A stretch of 64,000 nt of DNA from assembly GCF_910588665.1 (NCBI RefSeq), contig NZ_CAJUPR010000003.1, positions 148,199-212,198 on the forward strand, in the 5' to 3' direction. The translations under genes and the position numbers were made by a program. Source of the DNA: an uncultured Brachyspira sp. (lineage in GTDB: Bacteria; Spirochaetota; Brachyspiria; Brachyspirales; Brachyspiraceae). A model generated the notes under the pieces. The model saw only the letters and a program-made list of their open reading frames with translations, was not told the DNA's origin and searched no databases. Of the stretch, positions 45,668 to 53,812 are shown one piece after another. Numbering within the stretch: position 1 is the stretch's first letter; every line of letters starts with the position of its first letter.

Positions 45668-45708
45668 TTTATAAAAACGGGTAAACGCATTTGCCGTCTG
45701 CCCGTTTT
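45668..45708 (-). terminator. Intrinsic terminator of the chemotaxis operon
   Basis: On the minus strand AAAACGGG (45708-45701) pairs with CCCGTTTT (45681-45674), with a further AGACG/CGTTT inner stem, followed by TTTTTAT. It lies 27 bases after the cheB stop. Confidence 0.8.
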
Positions 45709-45734
45709 GTATATTAAAATAAGTATATATATTT

Positions 45735-46868
45735 TTATGCTTTTTTCAAAGCGGCTGCAAGAATCCTATCCAAAGGCAAAACTTCATCAACAGCCCCTCT
45801 TGCAATAGCCTCTCTAGGCATTCCGAAAACGGTACAGGTTTCTTCATTTTGAGCTATATTATAAGAGCCCGCATCTTTCATCTCTTTCATTCCGTTTGCC
45901 CCGTCATCGCCCATACCAGTAAGTATTATACCTATAGCTTTATTTTTTGCATAAACGGCTCCACTTCTGAAAAGAACATCTACAGAAGGCTTATGTCTAG
46001 TAACAGGTTCTCCGTCTCTTACCTCTATAAAATATTTACCGCCTCTTACTTTTATCATTGTATGTTTAGCGCCTCTTGCAAGCACAGCCTGACCTCTTCC
46101 GATACTCATGCCGTCTTCAGATTCAAATACATCTATTTTTAAGATGCTATTTAGTCTTTTAGCGAATGAAGTTGTAAAATGTTCGGGCATATGCTGAGCT
46201 ATTACTATAGGAGGAGCTGAAGGCGTAACATTTTTAAGACATTCTATTAAAGCCTCTGTTCCGCCTGTAGATGATCCTATAAGTATAATTTTATCCATAG
46301 GGGTTTCTCTTGAAGGTGTGAGAGGAAGAATAATATCTGCTGAATTTTTTTGATGAACTTTAAATCCTGCTGTTTTAGGGGCTTCCAAACTAATAGGTGT
46401 TTTTTCAGGAGCAGCTGCAGAATCTGCAGGCATAGAAACGCCATGTTTTTTATAGAATTTAGCTCTGTTAGCATAAGCATTTTTTATTTTTTCCACTAAA
46501 TCGGTAGCCAATTCCTCAACACCGTCTCTTACATTAGCAGAAGGTTTTATTACATAATCAAAAGCTCCTATATTTAGGGCATCTAAAGCCAGCTCTCTAT
46601 GTTTATCTAATAGAGAACTGAACATTATTACAGGAATAGGGTTGTTAAGCATTAATTTTTTAAGATAAGTGATGCCGTCCATTTCAGGCATTTCAATATC
46701 TAAAGTAATAATATCAGGTTTAAGATTTTTAACCTTATTTTCAGCCAAAATTGGATTTGTAGCTGTTCCCACCATTTCCAAAGCAGGATCCGAATTAACA
46801 ATTTTAGTAAGTAATTGTCTAATTAATGCGCTATCATCAATAGCTAATACTTTAATTTTTGTAGCCAT
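45735..46868 (-). CDS. cheB: Chemotaxis methylesterase CheB
   Basis: CheB removes methyl groups from receptors (and deamidates Gln) when phosphorylated by CheA. Residues 1-120 are a receiver with Asp10/Asp11 and the phosphorylation site Asp57 (PDIITLDIEMPEMDG) and Lys108 in YVIKPS. After a linker of some 60 residues rich in Ala and Pro, the catalytic domain has Ser200 in IGSSTGGTEAL, His226 in IAQHMPEHFT and Asp in GMGDDGANGMKEM. All key residues are intact. It is the last gene of the operon, before a terminator. Confidence 0.96.
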   Translation of the reverse strand: MATKIKVLAIDDSALIRQLLTKIVNSDPALEMVGTATNPILAENKVKNLKPDIITLDIEMPEMDGITYLKKLMLNNPIPVIMFSSLLDKHRELALDALNIGAFDYVIKPSANVRDGVEELATDLVEKIKNAYANRAKFYKKHGVSMPADSAAAPEKTPISLEAPKTAGFKVHQKNSADIILPLTPSRETPMDKIILIGSSTGGTEALIECLKNVTPSAPPIVIAQHMPEHFTTSFAKRLNSILKIDVFESEDGMSIGRGQAVLARGAKHTMIKVRGGKYFIEVRDGEPVTRHKPSVDVLFRSGAVYAKNKAIGIILTGMGDDGANGMKEMKDAGSYNIAQNEETCTVFGMPREAIARGAVDEVLPLDRILAAALKKA

Positions 46869-46892
46869 AAAAAATCCTTAATTATTAATATA

Positions 46893-47486
46893 TTAAAATA
46901 ATGTGATGTCTGATTTCTCTTCAAGTTTATGCTGAATATTTTTAGAGTATTTAATTTCTTGTTCAGCAGAGAATTCTTTTGTCTTACCTTCAAGCTTTTT
47001 CATCAAAACTCTGTTTTCAGTATTGAAAAAGAATACTTTTCTAGGCCATGAACCGCCGATATCTTCGCTTATAATAGGTATTTTTTCATCAGCTAAAAAT
47101 TTCTTAGCAAATTGTATATTTTTATCAGGAACCCTAAGAATATTACTAGTCATACCTGATAATACATGTCCGCCTCCGAATATTTTAGCTGTAAGATTTT
47201 CTTTTTTGCCGCCTAATTTGATTATTTCATTTATAAGTACTTCCATAGCAAAAGATCCGTATCTGGTATTATTATAATCATCTTCAGGGTTTTCCCATTC
47301 CCTCATTTCAGGTAGCATAAAATGATTCATACCTCCGAATTTTAAATTATTTTCAAATAAACAAACCGATATACAACTTCCTAAAACAGTTTTTATTACA
47401 GCGGGTTCTTTCGATGCATAATAACCACCTATATATATAGTAATTCTTTTAAAATTGCTGTTAGCCGCCGCTGGAAAGTCAATCAT
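46893..47486 (-). CDS. cheD: Chemoreceptor glutamine deamidase CheD
   Basis: CheD deamidates Gln residues of receptors, and in some bacteria helps CheC dephosphorylate CheY. The catalytic Cys38 is in VLGSCISVCLFE and His55 in FGGMNHFMLP; AKIFGGGHVLSG (usually KxFGGA) and PIISEDIGGSWPRKVFF follow. The 197 residues are longer than B. subtilis CheD by a charged C-terminal tail (EFSAEQEIKYSKNIQHK). CheC is not in this window. It lies between cheR and cheB. Confidence 0.92.
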   Translation of the reverse strand: MIDFPAAANSNFKRITIYIGGYYASKEPAVIKTVLGSCISVCLFENNLKFGGMNHFMLPEMREWENPEDDYNNTRYGSFAMEVLINEIIKLGGKKENLTAKIFGGGHVLSGMTSNILRVPDKNIQFAKKFLADEKIPIISEDIGGSWPRKVFFFNTENRVLMKKLEGKTKEFSAEQEIKYSKNIQHKLEEKSDITLF

Positions 47487-47503
47487 TGTTATTACTCCAC
47501 TAA

Positions 47504-48355
47504 TTAAATCTTTTTATAAATATTGCTGGCAACATATTTAAATTTATCAGACACTCCAAATAATGTTTCCGAATGCCCTATAAATACTAAACTGTCTTCT
47601 TTTAAATATCTATAAAATTTATTAAATAATTCCTTTTGGAACTCCTTATCAAAATAAATAATAACATTCCTGCAAAATATAAGGTCAAATTGAGTATGAA
47701 TATCAAAATCTTCATCTTTAAAATTTAACTGCCTAAAATAAAGATTTTTTTTCAAAATATCTTTTACTCTGTATAGTCCCTCTTTATCTCCTGCTCCTCT
47801 AAGAAAATACTTTCTAAGTATATTATCTTCTATAGGATCAACAGTTTCTTTTTTATATATGCCTATACGTGCCTGAGATAGAACATTAGTATCTATATCG
47901 CTTGCCAAAACTTTTATATCATATTTGTCATATCTGCTTCCGAAATATTCATGCAAAGTCATTTGAATAGTGTAGGGCTCTTCGCCTGTGGAACAAGCCG
48001 CCGACCATATTCTAAGATTTTTAACTTTTCCAGATTTATAATTTTTCTCCCATTCTGGCAAAAAAGCAGTTTTCATATATTCAAAATGCTTATTCTCTCT
48101 AAAGAAATCGGTTTTATTAGTAGTAACTGCATTTACAAAATTGGTAAGTTCTTCATCTCTAGCAGTTTTTACGAAATCTATATACTCCCTAAAAGAATTC
48201 ATATGTAAAGCTCTAAGTCTTTTACTAATTCTAGAAGTTACTAATGCTCTTTTATGATTTGACATCTGTATTCTTGTTTTATCATATATAATTTTTACAA
48301 GTTCTGCAAATTCAGAATCGCTTAGAGCCATCATATGCTCATTTAATTCTTCCAT
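47504..48355 (-). CDS. cheR: Chemotaxis methyltransferase CheR
   Basis: CheR uses S-adenosylmethionine to methylate glutamates of receptors. The N-terminal helical domain is seen in MALSDSEFAELVKIIYDKTRI and SKRLRALHMNSFREYI, the SAM domain in IWSAACSTGEEPYTIQMTL (motif I), LASDIDTNVLSQARIG and DLIFCRNVIIYFDKEFQ, and the end SLVFIGHSETLFG. The 283 residues are standard, with no TPR extension. GAGGT precedes the ATG. Confidence 0.96.
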   Translation of the reverse strand: MEELNEHMMALSDSEFAELVKIIYDKTRIQMSNHKRALVTSRISKRLRALHMNSFREYIDFVKTARDEELTNFVNAVTTNKTDFFRENKHFEYMKTAFLPEWEKNYKSGKVKNLRIWSAACSTGEEPYTIQMTLHEYFGSRYDKYDIKVLASDIDTNVLSQARIGIYKKETVDPIEDNILRKYFLRGAGDKEGLYRVKDILKKNLYFRQLNFKDEDFDIHTQFDLIFCRNVIIYFDKEFQKELFNKFYRYLKEDSLVFIGHSETLFGVSDKFKYVASNIYKKI

Positions 48356-48373
48356 AATTACCTCAATGATATT

Positions 48374-48904
48374 TTATACTGTTTGACTGGAACTATCATT
48401 AGATTTTATTATTTCTTCAATAGGAAGAACCATAATAATTTTATTCTCTAGTCTAATAACATTAGAAATCTGAAGTCCTCTCATATTATCAATAGGTGTT
48501 TCCGTCATTTGACTTTCATAAACCGTAATAACATCGCTTACCATATCTGCCAATATGCCGAATTTTCTATTTGTAGTTGCTATTACAATAATAACATCAT
48601 CTTCAATAGAATGATCATCTCTTCTGGCTAATCCGAATCTTATTCTTATATCAACAATATGGAGAATGTTGCCTCTTAAATTCATTAAGCCTCTCATATA
48701 TTTAGGACTTCCAGGTACTGGGGTAATATTAGTAACTCCTACTATACCATCAATACTTAAAACATCAAGTGCATATTCTTCATTATCAATTTTAAATACT
48801 AAAAATTGCTGACTGGGTTCTGTTGAAAGATTCTCCTCATTATCTAAAGAAGCACCTCCGACCTGAGGTATACTGGCAGCATTTATTTTTTGATTATCTA
48901 ACAT
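48374..48904 (-). CDS. cheW: Chemotaxis adaptor CheW
   Basis: CheW links receptors to CheA. After a 30-residue N-terminal tail (INAASIPQVGGASLDNEENL), the SH3-like double barrel starts at QFLVFKIDNEEYALDVLSID and continues with TPVPGSPKYMRGLMNLRGNI, VDIRIRFGL, and ENKIIMVLPIEEIIKS. Typical motif NLRG is intact. The 176 residues are within range. Spacing of 11-19 bases to cheA and cheR places it in the operon. Confidence 0.95.
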   Translation of the reverse strand: MLDNQKINAASIPQVGGASLDNEENLSTEPSQQFLVFKIDNEEYALDVLSIDGIVGVTNITPVPGSPKYMRGLMNLRGNILHIVDIRIRFGLARRDDHSIEDDVIIVIATTNRKFGILADMVSDVITVYESQMTETPIDNMRGLQISNVIRLENKIIMVLPIEEIIKSNDSSSQTV

Positions 48905-48915
48905 ATTACAATCCT

Positions 48916-51021
48916 TTATTTTACGCCGTTATTTATTTTACCTTGTAAAGACATATTAACAAGTCCTTGTATATCTATAATAAGAGCTATTTTTCCATCT
49001 CCTAGTATAGTACCTCCCGCTATTCCTGCATGCTTGCTGAAAGCAGAATCTAAAGATTTAATAACTACCTGCTGCTGATCTAAAAGTTCATCAACAAATA
49101 TAGCGCATTTTCTATAACCCGCTTCTACAACAACTACTATGCCGTCTTCTATATTTTCAACTTGAGTATCTATTTCAAAAACTTTATGAAGTCTAATCAA
49201 AGGAAGATATTCATCTCTGATTTTTATCATCTCTCCTTTTCCTTCAAAAGGCTTTACTTGATCATTTTTTACTTTTATCTGCTCTATAATAGAAATTAAA
49301 GGCATAATATATATTTGCTTACCCAAAGCAAAAGTAATACCTTCGATAATTGCTAATGTAAGAGGAAGTTTAATAATGAAAGTGCTTCCCTGTCCCTCAG
49401 TGGATTTAATTTCTATTTTGCCTTTCATTTTTTCTACATTAGCTCTCACAACATCCATACCAACACCTCTTCCTGATATATCCGTTATCTTTTCGGCTGT
49501 AGAAAGACCAGGACTAAATATTGTTCTGTATATTTCTATATCCGAATATTTACCGTCTTTAGAAAGAAGACCCTTTTCAACAGCCTTATTAAATATTCTT
49601 TCCTTATTTAATCCATTGCCGTCATCGGATACTTCTATAATAACATGACCTTCCTGATGAGCGGCAGACATTATGATAGTTCCGAATTCAGGCTTGCCTC
49701 TTGCGATTCTTTCTTCTTTAGTTTTTTCTATGCCATGATCCATAGAGTTTCTTATAATATGCTTAAGAGGATCCGATAACTGCTCAAGCATATTTTTATC
49801 TATTTCTGTTGTTTCTCCTTTTAATACTAATTTTACTTCTTTATTTAATTCTAAATTTAAATCTCTTACATATCTATGGAACTGGGTAAATATAGGTCCT
49901 ATAGGCATCATTCTAATATTCATAACTTCTTCTTGTATTTGCCTAGAAGTTCTATCCATTGAGCTTACCGCCTCTTTCAATCCGTTATCTATATCTAAAC
50001 TTTGAGTAAGCTGCATTATTCTGGATTGAGCTATAACAAGCTCTCCGATTAAATTCATTAAGCTATCCAGTTTTCTAGTATCAACTCTAACAGTGGAAGG
50101 TGCCTGTACTTTTGCTGCGGTCTTAGGAGCGGCGGCGGGTGGTTTATTAGCAGTAGCAGAAGTTTTTTCTTCAGGTTTTAATTCTTCTTTAACTTTTTTT
50201 TCTGCAGACTGATTATTAACTTGTTCATCATCATCTTTTATATCCGACTTCATATTTATGATATTAATATCATTATCATCTATTACAAATAAGAAAATGT
50301 TCTGTACCTGTTCTTCCTGAGCATTTGTTTCAAAATTCAGAGAAAACTGAGTGTAGCATACATAAGGATCTTCAAGATTTAAAATCGTAGGCAGGCTATG
50401 ACATTCTATTTTTAAATTACTTATAGTACCTATAGCTTTAAGATCATTTAAAAACATAAGAGGGTCTATACCATTATCAAAAATTGTAGCTTTAAAACCC
50501 ATCTCAATATGAAAAGAATTCTCACCTACTGAAGCGGCGGCTTCTTCTTGTTTTTCTTCTTCATCCTTTTTAGGTTCTTCTTTTTTAATTTCTGGTGCAG
50601 TTTTTTGAACTTGTGCAGCAGGTATTTCATTGCCGTCGGCTATAGCCTTTATTTTAGCTTTAAGCGAATCTATATTATCAACTCCTTCTGTTTCGCTTTT
50701 TCCATCAACTATATTTTGCAGCATTAACTTAACGGTATCTAAAAACTCAAGCAGCACAGTTATCATTTGCGGAGTTACATCCAGTTTTCCGCCTCTTACC
50801 TTTTCTAATAAGTTTTCGGCAACATGGTTTAATTCACTCATTATTGTAAAGCCTACAGTACCTGCCGAAGATTTAAGAGTATGAGCACTCCTAAATATTT
50901 TATTCAAAAGATCTTCATCGCTCTTATTATCTTCTAAAAGAACAAGATCGTTTTCAAGACCTTCTACAATTTCATTAGCCTCACTTAAAAATATCGAAAT
51001 AAATTCATCACTATCAAACAT
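48916..51021 (-). CDS. cheA: Chemotaxis histidine kinase CheA
   Basis: CheA autophosphorylates and passes phosphate to CheY and CheB. Of 701 residues: Hpt domain with His47 (FRSAHTLKSSAGTVGF), a P2-like region at about 170-250, a Pro/Ala/Lys-rich linker, dimer domain (RVDTRKLDSLMNLIGELVIAQSR, read in parts), kinase domain with N-box IIRNSMDHGIE, G1 EVSDDGNGLN, SGRGVGMDVVRANVEKM and STEGQGSTF, and the C-terminal CheW-like regulatory domain from about residue 565 (GKQIYIMPLISIIEQI). All motifs are intact. It precedes cheW. Confidence 0.97.
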   Translation of the reverse strand: MFDSDEFISIFLSEANEIVEGLENDLVLLEDNKSDEDLLNKIFRSAHTLKSSAGTVGFTIMSELNHVAENLLEKVRGGKLDVTPQMITVLLEFLDTVKLMLQNIVDGKSETEGVDNIDSLKAKIKAIADGNEIPAAQVQKTAPEIKKEEPKKDEEEKQEEAAASVGENSFHIEMGFKATIFDNGIDPLMFLNDLKAIGTISNLKIECHSLPTILNLEDPYVCYTQFSLNFETNAQEEQVQNIFLFVIDDNDINIINMKSDIKDDDEQVNNQSAEKKVKEELKPEEKTSATANKPPAAAPKTAAKVQAPSTVRVDTRKLDSLMNLIGELVIAQSRIMQLTQSLDIDNGLKEAVSSMDRTSRQIQEEVMNIRMMPIGPIFTQFHRYVRDLNLELNKEVKLVLKGETTEIDKNMLEQLSDPLKHIIRNSMDHGIEKTKEERIARGKPEFGTIIMSAAHQEGHVIIEVSDDGNGLNKERIFNKAVEKGLLSKDGKYSDIEIYRTIFSPGLSTAEKITDISGRGVGMDVVRANVEKMKGKIEIKSTEGQGSTFIIKLPLTLAIIEGITFALGKQIYIMPLISIIEQIKVKNDQVKPFEGKGEMIKIRDEYLPLIRLHKVFEIDTQVENIEDGIVVVVEAGYRKCAIFVDELLDQQQVVIKSLDSAFSKHAGIAGGTILGDGKIALIIDIQGLVNMSLQGKINNGVK

Positions 51022-51078
51022 ATTGCACCTCTGCCTTTAATAAAATACTTATTATATAAATAATAAGATGGTTAGAAA

Positions 51079-51447
51079 TCAGTTTAAAAAACGCTTTACC
51101 ACGTCTAAAAGCTGAGTTGGGTTAAACGGCTTTACCAACCATCCGCTGGCTCCTGCAGCTTTACCCTCCATTTTTTTCTCATCCTGAGATTCTGTTGTAA
51201 GCATAAGAATAGGGGTATATTTATGCTGATCTACCTTTCTTACATGCTTAATGAATTCTATACCGTCCATTTTAGGCATGTTAAGATCGGTTATTATCAT
51301 ATCAACATTAGGAGTTTTTCCTAGAACCTCTAAACCTGTAGTGCCGTCATCTGCGGACACTACGGTATAGCTTCCTTTTTTTAAGGTATATTCAACAGAC
51401 GCTCTAGCTGTATTTGAATCATCTACAATTAGTATTGTTTTAGCCAT
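51079..51447 (-). CDS. cheY: Chemotaxis response regulator CheY
   Basis: CheY-P binds the flagellar switch. The 122 residues are a lone receiver domain with Asp9/Asp10 (ILIVDDSNTAR), the phosphorylated Asp54 (DMIITDLNMPKMDG), Thr84/85 and Lys106 (SGWLVKPFNP). There is a good AGAGG site. It lies between the STAS-domain gene and cheA. Brachyspira probably has several CheY paralogues; this one, by its place, belongs to this CheA. Confidence 0.95.
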   Translation of the reverse strand: MAKTILIVDDSNTARASVEYTLKKGSYTVVSADDGTTGLEVLGKTPNVDMIITDLNMPKMDGIEFIKHVRKVDQHKYTPILMLTTESQDEKKMEGKAAGASGWLVKPFNPTQLLDVVKRFLN

Positions 51448-51466
51448 ACATGTAACCTCTTATTCA

Positions 51467-51730
51467 TTAATTATTTTTATCATTAATTATTTGTAAATAG
51501 TCTAGAAATAACTTATCCATACCCTCTACTATAAGTTTTTTTTGATTTTTAGCAAGTTCTTTTTTCATAGAATATAATATTTGAAGACCTGCCAAATCCA
51601 CATGGGCATCTCCGTCGCAATTAAACTTCACAGTTATATCGTCATTATAATCAGCACCTTTTATGACATTCTTAAAATATTTACTCATAGTCCTTATATT
51701 AAGATTATCATTTATTTCTATAACCGACAT
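51467..51730 (-). CDS. Small STAS-domain-like protein, 87 aa
   Basis: The layout MSVIEINDNLNIRTMSKYFK, then VKFNCDGDAHVDLAGLQILYSMKKELAK and KLIVEGMDKLFLDYL (read in parts) fits a short STAS domain like that of anti-sigma-factor antagonists and of small proteins often found next to CheA (a stand-alone 'CheA-linked STAS'). The usual phospho-acceptor Ser or Thr after the D-x-S/A-G loop appears to be replaced: VDLAGLQIL has Ala where Ser would stand. That suggests a non-phosphorylated, scaffold-type role. It has a GGAGGT site and lies between the MCP-like gene and cheY. Confidence 0.75.
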   Translation of the reverse strand: MSVIEINDNLNIRTMSKYFKNVIKGADYNDDITVKFNCDGDAHVDLAGLQILYSMKKELAKNQKKLIVEGMDKLFLDYLQIINDKNN

Positions 51731-51752
51731 AAATACATACCTCCATTTTTTA

Positions 51753-53708
51753 TTAAAACATAGTAAAATCGCCGCTGTCAGCTCCTACATCTATATCTAT
51801 ATCGACATTCGGCGCATCTTCTCCAGATAAAATACTATTGGCAATAGCTCTTTCTTTTTTTATTGTATAAGAGTTAACTATATCTAAATATTTATCACTT
51901 TCTATTTTCCAATTATCTATGCCAAGCAAATGATAATATTCATTTTTCTTATCTCTTATAACATTTCTCATACTATTAAAAATCTCTATTATCTCATTAA
52001 TCTTGGTAAGCAAAGTAGTTAATGAACTTAAATCCATTAAAGTTTTATCTATAAGATTGAATAATTCATCAGCATAACTGTCCAATCTTTTAATATTATT
52101 ATTAATAATATATTTAGACTCATCTAAACGCCTGCTTACGCTATCCGTCATAGATTCTATAAAACTATGCTCACTTGACTGCTGATTTATATTAGATTTA
52201 AATTTATTAATGGAACTGAATATAGCAGATTTAATATTATGAAACTGTTCTAAGCAGGTATCCACAGTATCCGTTATATTTGTGGCTATAGATTCAACGC
52301 TTTCTATAGAAAAAGTCTGTGAATTATTAAATATATTGCTGTTTTTTTCCAATTCTATTTTAGCCAGAAAATTAATTGAATTAAATGTCTTTGCAATATT
52401 TTTAGTTTCTAAGAACATACTTTCAAGCTCTTCTATTGAATCTATTATAGCTATATTGCTGTCAGATATTCTGTATTTATTTGTTAAAAACAATTTAAAG
52501 TTTTCCAAATAAAGCTTTATAAATCCCATATACTCATTGAATAATGACTCGCATACTGTAAAAGGAAATTCAGATTTTCCAGTTTCTCCTCCTATCATAT
52601 ATTCAACTATTACAGTTCTGTCTGAAGTGATATCATTCAAAGAATCTTTTAATCCCTTTAGGCTTTTATATATGTCGGAATTAAGGGAACTTATTTCTTC
52701 ATATATAGATTTGAAGTTTTCTATAATCAGCGTAAGAACAATATCATCAAAGGTAAGCAAATCCAAAAGCTTATGCTCTAAAGTACGGTTTTCTTCTTTT
52801 TCTAAATCATCTGCATCCATAATCTCAGCTTGTTTTCCGTAATAATCAATGAAATTCCTATTTTCATAAACTATAGAATTTATAGACTCTATAATATGCT
52901 CTGTCTGCTGTCTTACAATATCTTCGCGGGGAAGAATCATCATTACTTCAAATATAAAATCATAAGTATTATCAACCCTTGATATTATATCTGATATTAT
53001 ATTAGAAAATACTGAAAAAGAATTAACCATATTATTATGCTCTTTATCAAGCTGTTCTTTCATAATAGTAAAATTCTGTCTTTGAAGTTCATTAGTTTTA
53101 AGTATTTCGGTTTTAAATGATTCAAATCTTATAAAGAGTTCCTTTCCGATTCTATTCATTTGATCTGCCTGTTCATTTGATGTTTCAGACATTTTTATTA
53201 TATTTTTTGATATCTCGCCGAAAGCTTTTCCGCCTGCTCCGTATTTTGAAGATATTATAATAGCATTAAGAGAATAAACTTTAATTTGGTCAGCCAGCAT
53301 TCTTATTTGTTCTATAGAGTCCATTATATTGCTTGTTCTGCCTACATCTTCAACTAAAGAATCCGACAATTCATTATCCTGAGATATAAAACTCTGCATT
53401 CTGTCAAATGATCTGAAAAAATCTTCCTGATTCTCCTCAAGATCATTTGAGAAATTTTTTTCTCCATTTTCCTTATTGGTAAAGTATGATAAAAGACTAT
53501 TGGCTTTTTCGTTTTCGTTTTTCATTTCCTGTTCTATAATAGGAAATTTTTCGCCTATAAAACTATATACTCTTCCAACTTCTTCTAAAAAAGAGGATAT
53601 ATCTTTTATGGTTGTTTCCAGTATTGCAGAATAATCAAGAATATCCTGCCTAATGCCGTTGTCTATAATATTAGCTGCCGCCACTTTGTATGACTTCCTA
53701 GAACTCAT
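51753..53708 (-). CDS. Soluble MCP-like protein heading the chemotaxis operon, 651 aa
   Basis: No signal peptide or membrane span is seen, so it is cytosolic. It is nearly all helical. A segment around residues 140-180 (ADQIKVYSLNAIIISSKYG, then GGKAFGEISKNIIKMSETS) parallels the receptor hairpin (NLLALNAAIEAARAGE...GFAVVAxEIRKLAExS) but lacks the conserved E and R at the tip, so it may not bind CheA/CheW in the usual way. A second motif REDIVRQQTEHIIESI (about 262-280) recalls LQYQDxxRQ helices in receptor- and CheZ-linked proteins. The terminal tail is acidic (DAPNVDIDIDVGADSGDFTMF). It is the first gene after the promoter. Confidence 0.7.
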   Translation of the reverse strand: MSSRKSYKVAAANIIDNGIRQDILDYSAILETTIKDISSFLEEVGRVYSFIGEKFPIIEQEMKNENEKANSLLSYFTNKENGEKNFSNDLEENQEDFFRSFDRMQSFISQDNELSDSLVEDVGRTSNIMDSIEQIRMLADQIKVYSLNAIIISSKYGAGGKAFGEISKNIIKMSETSNEQADQMNRIGKELFIRFESFKTEILKTNELQRQNFTIMKEQLDKEHNNMVNSFSVFSNIISDIISRVDNTYDFIFEVMMILPREDIVRQQTEHIIESINSIVYENRNFIDYYGKQAEIMDADDLEKEENRTLEHKLLDLLTFDDIVLTLIIENFKSIYEEISSLNSDIYKSLKGLKDSLNDITSDRTVIVEYMIGGETGKSEFPFTVCESLFNEYMGFIKLYLENFKLFLTNKYRISDSNIAIIDSIEELESMFLETKNIAKTFNSINFLAKIELEKNSNIFNNSQTFSIESVESIATNITDTVDTCLEQFHNIKSAIFSSINKFKSNINQQSSEHSFIESMTDSVSRRLDESKYIINNNIKRLDSYADELFNLIDKTLMDLSSLTTLLTKINEIIEIFNSMRNVIRDKKNEYYHLLGIDNWKIESDKYLDIVNSYTIKKERAIANSILSGEDAPNVDIDIDVGADSGDFTMF

Positions 53709-53730
53709 AAATTTTATAAATTACATTTTA

Positions 53731-53759
53731 AATATAACATTTATTAACGATTTTTGCAA
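53731..53759 (-). promoter_or_regulatory. Promoter of the chemotaxis operon
   Basis: TTGCAA (53759-53754), 17 bases and TATATT (53736-53731) on the minus strand stand just before the first che-operon gene. No sigma-28 type sequence was recognised, so this operon may be read by the housekeeping sigma factor. Confidence 0.55.
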
Positions 53760-53812
53760 GTAAAATATTTAATTATACAATGAAAAACCAATTTATATTT
53801 ATAATATATATT

